Shown here one piece after another: positions 45,860 to 57,580 of a DNA stretch of 64,000 bases. The translations under genes were made by a program, and so were the position numbers. The stretch covers positions 1 through 64,000 of the forward strand of contig JADLSH010000147.1 in assembly GCA_016169945.1 (NCBI GenBank). The letters are read 5' to 3'. A model generated the notes under the pieces. The model worked only from the letters and a program-made list of their open reading frames with translations, had not been told where the DNA came from and searched no databases. The first letter of the stretch is position 1; each line of letters begins with the position of its first letter. Source of the stretch: Trachythela sp. YZ-2020. Lineage: Eukaryota > Cnidaria > Anthozoa > Malacalcyonacea > Clavulariidae.

Positions 45860-46405
45860 TCAGACTTCTGACGTTCTGATATAAAACATTAAAATTAATG
45901 AAGAACGGGTTATAGGGTTGATTAGTCCTCGCACGTTAGGTGGTGATGTTAAAATGCTGTAGTCAGGACCAGGATTGGTTGCGATGTCATTAGATAGAGA
46001 TATTAGAATAATTGAAATGGAGAAGTTCATGGGAATATGAAGTCCACAAATTAATTTCCTATCTGAGGAGAGAGGCTTGGCGGAGGTTGAGCGAGGGGAG
46101 ATATGACAATGAGAATATTCGTTAATATTTGGATTAGACAACAATTGTGACACGTACAAAGTTTCACAGTTGAGATCAGCGGGTGTGGATTGGGACAAGT
46201 CTCGGGTAAAACTCAGGCGGGTAAAACTTGATAGGTATATGAATATAAGCAATATAAGCAATATAACCACTATGTTGCGCGGCGACAAAGATAGTGCAAC
46301 AAATGCCATAGTTGACTTGATAAGAATTAACAGGGGAAATCCCGCAGCTGGTGTTGAAACGTTATTACAAAAGATCAAAGTCTCAGGTTCCGTGACCAAG
46401 GGCAA
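45860..46405 (-). pseudogene. LINE ORF N-terminal segment with 2A-like motif
   Basis: This 181-codon frame contains a hydrophobic stretch (NIVVILLILLIFIYLS) and, near its end, ISLSNDIATNPGP (DIATNPGP at 45,965-45,988). The 2A consensus is D-V/I-E-x-N-P-G-P; here E is replaced by A. Virus-like 2A sequences at the N-terminus of APE-type LINE proteins are known from sea urchin and other animals. The following residues run toward the endonuclease, but the frame changes between 45,860 and 45,824. Activity of the A-variant 2A is uncertain. Confidence 0.65.
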
Positions 46406-47015
46406 AGTTCAGACAACGACGATCATGAAATATACAATCATGATTCATGAATAATTCAAAATAGCGATAAAAATGTTAAACACGAAATATGACGTGTCAC
46501 GAGTAAACAGACAAACACGATTCCAATGTTGAAACTTGACTTTAAACGAAATAAACACGAAGACAGGTACAAAAAGATGTTGCCATGACGAATGACGCAA
46601 ATAATTCAAAAAAAATCCCAACGGTCAAAATTTAAAAACGCGTATTATTTAAATTTTGTATAACACCAAGACACCAAAACTTGACACAATAACAGTAACA
46701 AAGTACGTAGTTCACGGAGAAAATTTGAAACAAATCCAATAAACAGAAGACAAGATACTGTCCAACAAGCCAAATTTCACGATATCAGTGTAATGTCAGA
46801 CACTGGAACACGACAGACGACTACGGTAATAAAAATCCAAAATATATACGTAAATTTATGAACAAACAGCATAAAAGATCCCCCAAAAGAGTCCCAAGAG
46901 CTTTATGTTTAATTTAATACTAAATTAGCATCACTCCAAAGAAAAAAAGAGGTAGAATTATTTAAAAATTTACAGACACCGCTACCTGACGGCTATTCTG
47001 TTTGCGATCCATGTA

Positions 47016-47268
47016 TCATAAAATTACTAGTAAATGTTATCAAAGTATTGATATCGGCAAACTTAATGGGATCGTATTTTTGGATCTCAAAAAGCATTTG
47101 ACACTGTTGATCATGATATTTTGTTAGATAAAATTCGATCTTATGGAATTAAGGGGTCTATGCATTCTTGACTTAAGTCTTATCTGTTAAACAGAACCCA
47201 GTATTGCTATGTGAATGGCATCCAATCCGGCCCGCTAATAATGAAAACTGGTATACCGCAAGGTCGAT
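47016..47268 (+). pseudogene. LINE reverse transcriptase relic, middle part
   Basis: The translation IDIGKLNGIVFLDLKKAFDT, VDHDILLDKIRSYGIKG, then after a stop LKSYLLNRTQYCYVNG and KTGIPQG covers RT blocks A and the start of B. It continues the plus-strand relic broken off at 42,762. It ends abruptly where gypsy sequence begins. Confidence 0.8.
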
Positions 47269-47745
47269 CGGGTTTAGTAATTATAATGGATTTTGCCAGG
47301 TAGAACTTGATCACACGTCTAGTCTACTCACTACTTTCAACACTCCATTCGGGCGGTATCGTCGGAAACGCATGTCATTTGGCATAAACAGTGCACCGGA
47401 ATTATTGCAGATAAAGATGCAGTAACATGTCGAAGGATTAGTTTAGTTTAATGAATTCGCCATACAACATAATGACATGACACAAAACACGAGTGAATTA
47501 TTTGGCAGGAGAAAGTAACAGGACTTTCGTCTCAATTGCCACCTAACCCCTAAAGGGGAACTGAAAGGGGTGGAGGCGATTGCAGATGATTTTGTTGTTG
47601 TTGGCTTTGGAAGTACACGAGACGAGTGGAATACTAATCACGACCGCAATTTCCATTATTTTCTAGAGCGTTGTCGGGGGAAGAACCTGACGCTCAACAA
47701 AGAAAAAGCCCAGTTAAAGAAGTTAGAGGTTGCATTTATCTATTG
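47269..47745 (+). pseudogene. Ty3/gypsy reverse transcriptase relic
   Basis: The translation gives GFCQVELDHTSSLLTTFNTP and FGRYRRKRMSFGINSAPEL, then an inserted or decayed stretch (about 47,430-47,567). It resumes as GVEAIADDFVVVGFGSTRDE, where the DD catalytic pair sits in ADDF, and HYFLERCRGKNLTLNKEKAQ. This is K02A2.6-like RT, probably the downstream part of the gypsy element whose gag is at 42,030, with protease and early RT missing. Confidence 0.8.
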
Positions 47746-49254
47746 ATGGGACTTCATTTTTATACCTATAGACGTATTAATATTGAATCAAGATATTAAA
47801 CTTGTGTGTGTAAGCCTATAGATATCATATTCCTTGCTATATCAAGCGATTGATTTAAAGAACTGTGCTCGTAAATATGCAAATATGATAAATGCTCACT
47901 TACTAATCCCACGAGGCGATTTATAATACATTTTTTAAGACCTGTCTTTACCTGATAAAATATCTCATTCCCATTATACTCTTCCTGCTTGGATTGTATA
48001 CTTGACTATTGCATGCATGACAACCTTAATTGAAATAGCTGTATACATAAACTTTGTATTAATTACAATAAAATCACGATCGATCAGACTATGCATAATA
48101 CAGTCGTTAAATTGCAGTAAACATGTATTTTATATTACATAATTAATTCCTAAATGCTTCCTTTACTGATTGCATGCAACATATGAAATTCAACCATCGT
48201 GTCACTTCTTCTTAGTTCGAGCGATTGGCCATGATTTACTCATGAACACAGATGGACGTAATCAGAATGATTTTTTACTGGATGAAAAAAACATTTTCAT
48301 TAGTTTTAGCCCCTAATGAGCAAATACGCGTTCAGCAGTCCACGTCCGTTTTTTATCTATACCCTGTCCTTTGAAACATGTTACAGCAAACAACATATGT
48401 TTCTTGTCAAAATGCTTTCGAAGCTATTGTCTGTAGTGATTATTGCAACCACTTAAAAATTGAAATGAGGATTAAAATATAAAGGCGATATAGGTTATTC
48501 ATGATCAGTCCTTCTTCAACAGTGCTAAATTTAAAATATACAGCATCACAAATGGCGTTCCTTCGAATAGCGATCACAATGCGTTGTAAGAATTGCAAGG
48601 AACGTACAGAAATTTCGCAACAGTTCTTAAACATTCTGGGTTCCCTCGATTTACACGGATTGTGAAAACTTAAGAACTCCGCTGGACATACTTCATTAAC
48701 GTAACAGGTTTGAGGTTGGTGTCTATGTGCAATGGCGAAAGATGTTCATGTTTGTTGGCAAAATACTTTCTAACCTCGTGTGATTAGACAAAACACTTAC
48801 AGAGAAAATAGTTAAACTGAGGTTTTTATAAATAATATGATAGATAGTATGTTTTTACAAACATAATGATCATACAGACTGCTATGTTACATCCTTGCTT
48901 GTATATCACATATAATACAGTAAGATTTCATGAATACTGATTTAATTGGACATTTCGACTAAATACATTTATTTGACATGTTATCCAGCTATAATGTAAA
49001 AGTTAAGGAACAGTTCCAAACATTTTAAGACCTTTTCGAACGTTCCTTGTTCATTTTTTGCAATACGCTGGATATCGCGAACTGGAGAAACGTGATTTGT
49101 AATGTTGTATATAATGGTCAATAATATAAATGTAAAAAAAATTCGACTGACGCATGTTATATGGCCTTCATATTTGGGACTTGATTTCAATTTAAATGCT
49201 GTAATCACACTTGCTTAGAACTTCTCTTGCCAAAAACAACAGGCATGGATTAAA
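47746..49254. other. AT-rich spacer
   Basis: No coding motif, repeat end or RNA gene was recognised. Minus-strand frames at 48,440-48,634 and 48,981-49,208 are short and without recognisable family features. Confidence 0.4.
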
Positions 49255-49300
49255 GTGCGCTGGAACAAGGTTGAAAGGGCAACCTATTGGACATCCTGTT
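49255..49300 (+). repeat. Dispersed 46-bp motif, copy 1
   Basis: Begins GTGCGCTGGAACAAGGTTGA and ends ACATCCTGTT. Related copies lie at 54,722 and 57,124, and the similarity extends weakly about 40 bp upstream in each case. The nature of the family is unknown. Confidence 0.6.
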
Positions 49301-50165
49301 TTCATGTTAAAAAATAACACATCGATCTGGAATTTACCCTTCCAAAGCTAGGTTTATACGAATACATTATCGATTTGTAACCAAACAATTGACCAGGGAC
49401 ACAGTGGTGTTGGTAGATAAAACAATATATTACATGCACTAATAGAACACCATTCTATAAAATTTTCAAGAATTTAAAAGACATATAACCAATTCTAATT
49501 GAATACGTTTTGCTACAGCAAGGTATTGCGAAAATTTGAGTAGTCCATTTCGTTTTATTTGACAGTATGCGATACTAGTTCAGCTGATGTGTTGCAATCA
49601 TATAGTAACATGACGTCCCATAGGTGGCCTTTTTTAACCTCGTTACAGCGCACCTTCATATATAGCTACGTCATCCAAAGCGAGAAAGCATTTAAAAGAA
49701 AGGCCCGAAGAACTGGGTGTAAATTATATTACAGCTGTACACAAAGCGACTTCTGTGTGGTACTGGACTAAACGCCTGCACTGGCATTTCTAAGAACAGA
49801 AACGCAATATGCAAAGCGCCCCCAAGATATTCTATCAACAGTTTTAAGTGTAGTTTCTAATTTACGTTGGCTAACTTACAATAGCAATCTTGCGCAAAAG
49901 TTCTGTAATGCTCTGTATGCAATAGGTCAATGTAGTTGTTATGATAGCTTTATCGTTCTCTATAGCGCTATCATTCATATTTTTATGTACACGTTAATGC
50001 TAAGCAAATATTATGGCAACAAACTGCAGAAATACTCCAGACTAGAGACTTTAAACTACCAGCTTAATTAAGGTACGTTGTTTAACCTATAGCATACAGT
50101 TGAATACAGTTGTGTATTTAATTGAGCAAGATTGTTGTTGTACAGTACTGCCTAGAAGTAAGTTA
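49301..50165. other. AT-rich spacer
   Basis: No feature recognised apart from short unsupported open frames. Confidence 0.4.
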
Positions 50166-50167
50166 AC

Positions 50168-50275
50168 ACTGCGGTTCGGTTGCGGTTAGCGTGTGCGGTG
50201 CGTGCGGTTAGCGGGTGCCGTGCGTGTGGTTAGCGGGTGCCGTGCGTGCGGTTTGCGGTTGCGGTTCGTGCGGTA
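50168..50275. repeat. GC-rich minisatellite of about 20-22 bp
   Basis: Four to five imperfect tandem units built on GCGTGCGGTTAGCGGGTGCC stand out as a GC-rich island in AT-rich DNA. One strand is markedly G/T-rich. Confidence 0.75.
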
Positions 50276-52360
50276 ATCACACATCAAGAAGAAAAACCAC
50301 TGCGTCGTGTTCCGACGGTTTCCGACACAACTGTTATTATGCGGCAAACAGACTTGTTCCTATATGGATTAATTTGTTTACTAAATTACTACTTTCTCTA
50401 ATAAACTGTATAACATATACAACTGATATGAATTTATGTTATGAACATAAAGAGAATGAGGTGTTAAGGCAAAGTATAAACTCAGATCAACAAACGTGTC
50501 ACCAATACAAACCCTACGGATTTGCCGCATGATATTTGCGTGTTAGTAAACAAGAAACCGTAATGTGATAAGCGACACTTTTATAAATCTATTCAATCGC
50601 TCTACTATATTAATTCTACTTTGCTATAAAATATGACGCAACGTTTGATAAAATGACAAGCTTGTTACACGTTGTCGACAGGCTTGCTACAGTACGAGCT
50701 TGTTAAGCCAACAACTTATGAACAAGATGTGAGATTTTTACATGCGTATATAAACCTAGCAACTTTTTGTCATACGCGTATCAGTTTAAAAGCCTATAGA
50801 AAAGGGTTTATATAGCATGCAGCAAATTCCGAAGTCAACAACGCATTAATTTATAAAAAAATATTTAACTATTATTGTAAGTGGATACCTTTACGTTTGC
50901 AAGTCACATTTTGTCGCATCTTTCCGTGTATATGTAACAGAGAGCTGGGCTTATACGGCACAAAACTCCCAAAGTTATAAACATACGATAATAAAGAATC
51001 GTAGGATGAGACAGCTCAAACATTACAGTCAAACAAGTCAGACCTAGTTTTCTTACTCTACTGTACGTATAACGGAGTTGTAAAAAAGCAATTAAACTTT
51101 TCATAATTTAAGTCAAGTTAAGCTTTAATAGTTAAATAATGGATTTAGCTAAGATTATTTGACCTCACACATTTGTCATGGTAGTCAAATATATAAATAT
51201 TTCTATTTACTTACTCTGGTGTGTCCAATGTGTATCAAATCCATCAATAATCTTTCCTGTATTAAGAAAAGTCTATAACAAACTCGGGTCTCAATCTCAG
51301 ATCTCTCACTTCGCTTATATAAAGCTTTCCCGCACAATGTTTGCTTTGATTTTGCTAGAAAATCCCGTTGAAAAATACACCGTGCATCTTCTTTCAAGTA
51401 TACTGACAAATTTTCGTTTCGTAATCTGCATACTGTTTACAAGTTCTCATCCCACGTCCCGGAAATACCAAAATACTCATTAGCGCCCCGGGCAACGCCG
51501 GTGAATAGATAGCTTTAAGTTTGTATTTATTCTGTATATCACTGAGAGATTTATGGATTGAATAGCTCTTCATTGGGGACTACAATTTCTTCAACGAGTT
51601 TTTCCCATTGGGGACTAGCCTCCGGAAAAGATATGTGTTATTGTATTACTATATGACATCCTCGCTTCAATAGTTAAAAGCAAGTCTAGAGGTATGAATA
51701 TTTGCCATATATATTATAGTTGATTACTCTGAATTGTAACCCGCAGTGATATATAGAACATATCATATGGGATAGACAATACTCACAATTATATATCCTT
51801 ACGCTACGTATACGCTAACCCGAAAAACAACTTCCGTATTTCTATTATATTACGTGCGGCAGCCATTCTTGGCAGTGTTTATTGAAGTACCATATGTCTT
51901 CGTCTGCAATACAAATACAAATTACAGTAAACGGCGGAGATACGTACTCAATCATATATATATACGCCGCTACTACGCTTGCTCACTCGAACAAACATAA
52001 TATTGTCTGAAGGTACTCAAAACTGCTTACCTTTAGACACTACGTTGTATTCGATGTATCAGTATAAAGTCTCAGATAAATCGGCTTCATATTTAGATCC
52101 AATTCTTTCAAGCTTTTTTTCATTCTTTTCCGCTTTCACGCATCCACGCATAAATTTCTGTCTCATACGGGCCCATACGCATCCGCGCAAAAACTCACCA
52201 TCTCGTTTTCGAATATAGAAACCAAACTTTTATTATTTTACTGCCTTCTTCGGTAATAAATACTAATAGAAGTCTCTACTTATATCCGATTTAGACTCAT
52301 TTCAAGGAGAATAGATAAAAAATGGTTGACTATACTTCCTATTATGTACAGGGTGTATTA
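50276..52360. other. AT-rich spacer
   Basis: Nothing identifiable: open frames are short, without domain motifs, and no repeat termini were found. The short frame continuing from the minisatellite (50,215-50,532) is a product of the tandem repeat. Confidence 0.4.
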
Positions 52361-52364
52361 ATAA

Positions 52365-52860
52365 TAATAAATACAACTATTGTTGTTCAAAATCATAATT
52401 ACCAATCCAACAGTTTTCACATTCTCTAAGATTGTCATGGCGCCGTGGGCAATCAACATAAATCTTGAGGTTGAACGATCAGCACCATAACAATCCAGAA
52501 AAAGTTTAACAATAATACAAGTTCTGTTTAATGTGGGACTTTTAATTTGCAGCAAGGCGCTTCTTAAAATTAATAGAAAAACCTAACCCCTGCAAATTAC
52601 AAGCTTCGCATTGCGCAGGATACCCCACATTAGCTGATGTACAGATAAGGCATTTATCAATCCTGAACACATTGTTAGTAACAGTGGAACGAAATTTGTT
52701 ACCCGTTACCAATAAATTCTTGCACTGAGCAATCACAACGTTTTGCGTCACCTATAAAGCAACCTGAACCTTCCATCTCAATATTAATTTTGTATGGGTT
52801 CGAGAGTGCTAAAAGTTCTTTCAATTTAGCATTACGTTTATATGAAACACGCGTATAGTT
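52365..52860 (-). pseudogene. GIY-YIG endonuclease fragment of a Penelope-like retroelement
   Basis: In several frames the minus strand gives KLKELLALSNPYK, CKNLLVTGNKFRSTVTNNVF, LICTSANVGYPAQCEACN, LQGLGFSINFKKRL, and at the end DNLRECENCWIGNYDFEQQ followed by a stop. This matches the C-terminal region of retroelements in which T-S-A-N-V-V-Y-x-x-x-C-x-x-C-x-L-Q-Y-V-G starts a GIY-YIG nuclease and R-E-x-x-W-I-x-x-L ends it. The usual Y of the second motif appears replaced (LQGLG). Frameshifts show decay, and the RT part is absent. Confidence 0.6.
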
Positions 52861-54721
52861 TTGGCAGGCAACATTTCCTTGGCAACTTCGTCGTTCTCAG
52901 TAATATATGTTTCTTAATAACCTTTAAATCTAAAAAGTACTTTACACTAAAGACACAAAACCCACTATCTCGTTTTCTTCTATTTCTACGAGATTAATCT
53001 CGTGTCAAATTAGAAACCTCCTTAAACGCACTCCGGACATGATTTCCATCATGTTCACATTGAATTAAATAATTAGTCTATTCCTCACTTTTAAGTTCAA
53101 AATCTTCTTCATTGGAGCATATCCTACGTAATCTCAACTCAACTCCCCTAGCAATACCAACTATTTGTGATTGGGATGGCAAGAATTGGCGTTAAGATAT
53201 AGACGGGCGTCGGTGGGCTTACTATACACAGACGTCTCTAAACGATTTCTAGAGATTGTAATTTAATTTAAAGATCTTAAAAGTGCAAAGAACTTCCACC
53301 GAAGTCTATGGTAAACTGCAAGTGCGCGGGTCAAACGAATTCAAACTGTCAAAAAATGCATGTAGTCGTTTCCCGTCGAAGTGCAATCGTATCATCCCGA
53401 CACGAAATCGAAACCACGACCTTAATAGATTTAGATTAAAAACTCCAAAACCTTTTTTCTATATGTTTCGCGTCAATATTACCATAAGGGTAGGAACTTT
53501 TAGGTCCCATAGCTGTTCCGTTCTTCTGTAGCTTTTGGTTATGTGAATTTCCAATGCTCAATTATGCATTCTAACTGGTATGTCAAAATTATCTGCAAAT
53601 TCCTCTCCTTTAAACCGTACTCAATCTATTCCGATTATATTACCAATAGAAGGGAACTGATGTTACTTATATCAATGCTAACCAACATATCCCCATCTAA
53701 CACACCCGTTTCATTAAGCTCATCAATAATATCAAGCATGTTGCAGGAGTTTCAAAGTGAAGCGACGGCAGAAACGAAATATAAATTATGCAAAAACTTG
53801 CTTTACCTCTAAAGTATTGACTTGTTACTGAACAATTCATGCAACTACTTATATTGCATAAATGTGCAAACCTCTCTTCAACTTCTTCTGCTGCTATTTT
53901 TCTATAGCAGGCCGGGGCGAGCGTGAACGCCCCAGAAGGCGTCACGTTTTAATAATGTTCTGCTGATCTAAAACACAGCCAGGCACTGATACAATATGGA
54001 GCCTATGCAACAAATTGCCTTGCAATAAACTTTGTTGCGACATGCGCGAAAACATATCACAACATATTTTGTAAAGTAACGTTAAGTTTGTTACGATTGG
54101 CAGGATTTTAAACAGAAACAAGCTTAAGCTATCCACTGTACTACCGCCTATCGTGTTATCAAAATATATTAACAGAGTAGCTGAATGACGCTTTGACCGA
54201 TATGAATTTTGTTTGAACAGATTCCCCATTTGTATTGTTTCGGTTGCTATTATCACACTAGCTTGGGAAGCATTTAATTTTCCGAGAAAAACATACTGGA
54301 TATCCTGTTACTATATCTCAAATTGATGAATATTTAATGAGGCTATTTTGTTTGTTAAGAACTCGGTATATTGTCACGCAAGCTCATGAGGCCTGCCATT
54401 CACAATCATCATTAACCAATACAAATTAAGCTCGTATCTTATAGATATTACAACGCTAATTTTCTGTTAAAAGTCGCTACTGTCCCCGTATAAATCTTTG
54501 GAATTGCTTGGAAGTTGGAAAGTACCATCTGTATTGCTTTAGGCTCATATAACCGTTTTTGCACTTATTCACACTTTGGTCATCGAAATCAAGAGTGACG
54601 TGTTTTTTAAACCTTTGTTTATGTAGATTTCAATCCTCATTTGAATATCTTAAGTGCTGATTAATATCATAGTACCGTAGCTTAGAAAATATTTTACCAA
54701 TAAAAACATGTTTATGTGAAA
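52861..54721. other. AT-rich spacer
   Basis: No coding region is supported. A partial ACTGGATATCCTGTTACT near 54,290 resembles the end of the dispersed motif. Confidence 0.35.
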
Positions 54722-54768
54722 GTGCGCTGAAACAAGGTTAAAAGGTGATCGCACTTGACATCCTGTTG
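54722..54768 (+). repeat. Dispersed motif, copy 2
   Basis: GTGCGCTGAAACAAGGTTAA through ACATCCTGTT, with a short divergent middle (AGGTGATCGC) where the other copies have AGGGCAACC. Confidence 0.55.
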
Positions 54769-54995
54769 CCAGTCAGTATTACTGTCAAGTAAACACGAAA
54801 TAGCGAATTAAATCTTCACACGATCTTACTGTATTAAATTTCCTGAAATAGATATCTTATAAATTCCTGACCGTGTACTGCATATCTCAATTGTCAATGA
54901 GCATTCCTTATCGTAGTACGGCAGATTCTGAATTTGAAGCTTTAGGAGGTCAGATTTGTTATAAAGTGTGTAAAACTCTGGTCCAAATTGCAGTC

Positions 54996-55092
54996 ATGGC
55001 GAGCGACTGGTTGTTATCAAGAATTATTCCTTTAGCTGTGGTTCTTACGTTCCTTAACTGGCAACCAAGTTATGCAGCGACTGGATTTAATC
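54996..55092 (+). CDS. Possible first coding exon of a secreted or membrane host protein
   Basis: ATG at 54,996 (context GTCATGG) starts 32 codons: MASDWLLSRIIPLAVVLTF then LNWQPSYAATGFN. This is a good signal peptide, with a hydrophobic core and a likely cleavage site after SYA. It is followed exactly by CGTAAGTTT, a near-ideal splice donor, in phase 1. The frame is also open upstream, but the ATG fits the signal peptide. No downstream exon was recognised within the window, so the product is unknown. A chance match cannot be excluded. Confidence 0.45.
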
Positions 55093-57123
55093 GTAAGTTT
55101 TATTTAACAATTAGACAACGAGGCCGAGTTGTCTAATTGTACTATAGTATAAACCTATTATAGTATATTTCAATTAAAGATGCATGTGTGAAATAGGAAA
55201 GTTTTTAGCAAAATTTAAAAGCATTCGTGGGGATTTAGGTGACTTCCTTCGACTTTCGCAGTGGCTTCTTGTTTACAAAACGGCAAACGCCCGAATGAAA
55301 ATTAACTAAAAATACACGACTTGTGAGTTTAAATATTTAAAAAAATCAGACCCAAAATAACAACCATTATATCGAAGCAATATGGCGGAAATATATAATT
55401 TAAATGGAAAAATGCCTTGAAATATTGTAGCTAAATGGATGAAAACATTCTTAGGTATAGATAATGCTTTAAAGGCCAAGAAAATATAGTTAAATAACTG
55501 CAAGCGATTGTGTTTTCAAAAAATGTTGCTCGTAAGGCGATACTTTCCCTAAATTTCCTTTGAAATTATTTGGTAACATTGACCTCTTCGCTATAATGTC
55601 CTATAATATAGGGTTGCGTATATGACTAAGGGAATGTTCTGCTAAAAAAGCGGGCACGCGAGGTGCGGTAGCAATGACCTTACAGCGTTCAGTTTTAAGG
55701 TTGGATGCTCAAATTAGGTCAATTGAGCATTTCCTGGGACTTTATTGTAGGAGCTGCTCGGATGTAAGATATTGTCCCGTTTTCATTCCGATATTTTAAA
55801 TCGGCTAATAATTATGATACTGTAAATAATGTTTGGCCTAAAAATTGCATGGCTTTTATATTATTTGAATACAGTAGGCTATAACAAACTTTTGTTAACC
55901 TTTCAAAAAAACGGACGCGCGTGTTAAATATCTTTCAAATATCCAAATTACTAAAGAAACGACTATATTAAAATGACTTTCCATATGAATAACTGGTCAG
56001 TTAATGCAGTAATCTAGGTATAGTGTTAATTCATATTAAAGTTCAAGATATTTTCCTATTAAGTTGTCGCACAAAACAGGGGTGAGTCGTTGTTGATGTA
56101 TCATATCACGCAAATAGACTAATTTTAACTTCGAAAATAGAAGTTGCTGTACTCCGGTCTATTAGTAATAGCAAAATATATCAGTTGTGAAATCTTGCAA
56201 AAGCTTAATTTTGCATGTTTAAGAATTATTATAATATTATATCCAGTTCTTCCTGAGGCTTTGGTTGTTTATTGCAATACTCTACAGTAAAAATAGAAGT
56301 GAAAACAATAAATTATTTCATTCTATTTGCGGAGGTAGGCAAAATATAATTGTCAAAACGGTAAACTGTGGTACATAAAAAATTGTAGGCATGGTTGATA
56401 ATATAAGGCGATACAGCGCGAAAGAACGACGATAGTTAATAGATATGGTTTCATATGCTGTAGATGTTCGAGACCTTATTGCGAAGTATATAACGAGCCA
56501 CGTCTAAGCGTGGTTATTTCAAATGACGTCTACCTTGCTTTGGGTAACACGTTTTCGAATGGTGGGATTGGGGAATATACCGCAGTTTATATAAATCATT
56601 TGCAGAATATCTGGGGGGTATCCAGTTACACACGCATCTCATCGACTCGATTCTTTGATTTCTTTTAAATTATATAGTCAATCTTACTGTCGGTATGCGT
56701 GTATATAAAAGTTGTACGCCCCATAACAATAGTTTTCCAAATGGTATATAGCTCCATGTCCATGCATGAGGAATAACTAAGAGACTGTGAAAATAGTTCT
56801 ATATGTAACCTATAGTGCTTCAAGCAAGTTTTGTAAGTCCTAAAATTATTTAGATCCGTCGTAACACGTAAGAATATCTTGAACTTCTGGCGACATACTG
56901 TGCTATAGTAATCGAAATTCATGGCTAAAATATGATTATTTTGTCACGAACTAATAAGCTATTTACGATATTCGCCAGTCGCCAAAAAATTAAAATAATG
57001 TAGCTGAGCGACTCTTCGACCGGTTTGAGTTTTTGATTGAACAGATTTCCAACCTAAATTCACACTACAGTAGCTTTGAAAGTGTATAGTGTAATTCTAA
57101 GAAAACATGTTGATATGCATTAA
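55093..57123. other. AT-rich spacer, possibly intron
   Basis: No exon, repeat end or RNA gene was recognised. If the exon at 54,996 is real, this would be intronic. Confidence 0.35.
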
Positions 57124-57173
57124 CGTCCGCTGTAACAAGGTTAAAAGGGCAACCTATACTGGACATCCTGTTT
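57124..57173 (+). repeat. Dispersed motif, copy 3
   Basis: GTCCGCTGTAACAAGGTTAA, then AAGGGCAACCTATACTGGAC and ATCCTGTT. It is closest to copy 1. It lies directly beside the 3' end of a LINE relic. Confidence 0.6.
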
Positions 57174-57199
57174 CTATGATTGCTATCAACATATGAGTG

Positions 57200-57580
57200 T
57201 AATTTAATTTATTTATTTTAATTTAATAAGCTTTAACTGCAAACAAAAAAAATAAATGAAGGAAGGAAGAGAAAGGAACCTAAGAACCATGCTGAGCTAT
57301 TCCACCAAAATGATCGAAAAGGGAAAACAACACTATATTACAAGGATGTGATAGTAAAACATGCTGTTTATGTATTCCTAAGTAACTCGAGGTCGGTCAG
57401 AATCATATACCATAGTTTTATAATTCTCTATAAAAAAAGCTTAAATTTGGCCACACTACCATGCATTGAAGGTTCGCATGCTTTCAGGTAGATTGTTCCA
57501 TAAGTACGTTATTCTATTAAAATAAGTTGCCCTAAAAAGTTCTGTTCTTCATTTAGGGGTTTTTAATTTCCCCTGGGTAG
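57200..57580 (-). pseudogene. LINE 3'-end relic
   Basis: Minus-strand translation RTELFRATYFNRITYLWNNL then PESMR matches the C-terminal block of LINE reverse transcriptases; the intact LINE at 42,999 has FFNRIVLLWNNL. Stops follow, and an AAATAAATAAATTAAAT-type tail lies near 57,200-57,240. Confidence 0.6.

Larger units (their letters stand above)
42763..47015 (-). mobile_element. Near full-length LINE (CR1/jockey-like) inserted in an older LINE relic
   Basis: From 5' to 3' on the minus strand: a putative untranslated leader (about 47,015-46,406), an N-terminal segment with a 2A-like motif, an APE endonuclease, a linker, a reverse transcriptase with a C-terminal cysteine motif, a 3' untranslated region and a (TAAA)n tail. 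Frame changes near 45,840, 45,155 and 44,460 suggest it is inactive. The plus-strand LINE relic on the left (TALLDI) and right (IDIGKLNGIVFLDLKKAFDT) reads as one enzyme when this element is removed. The 5' boundary is approximate. Confidence 0.8.
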
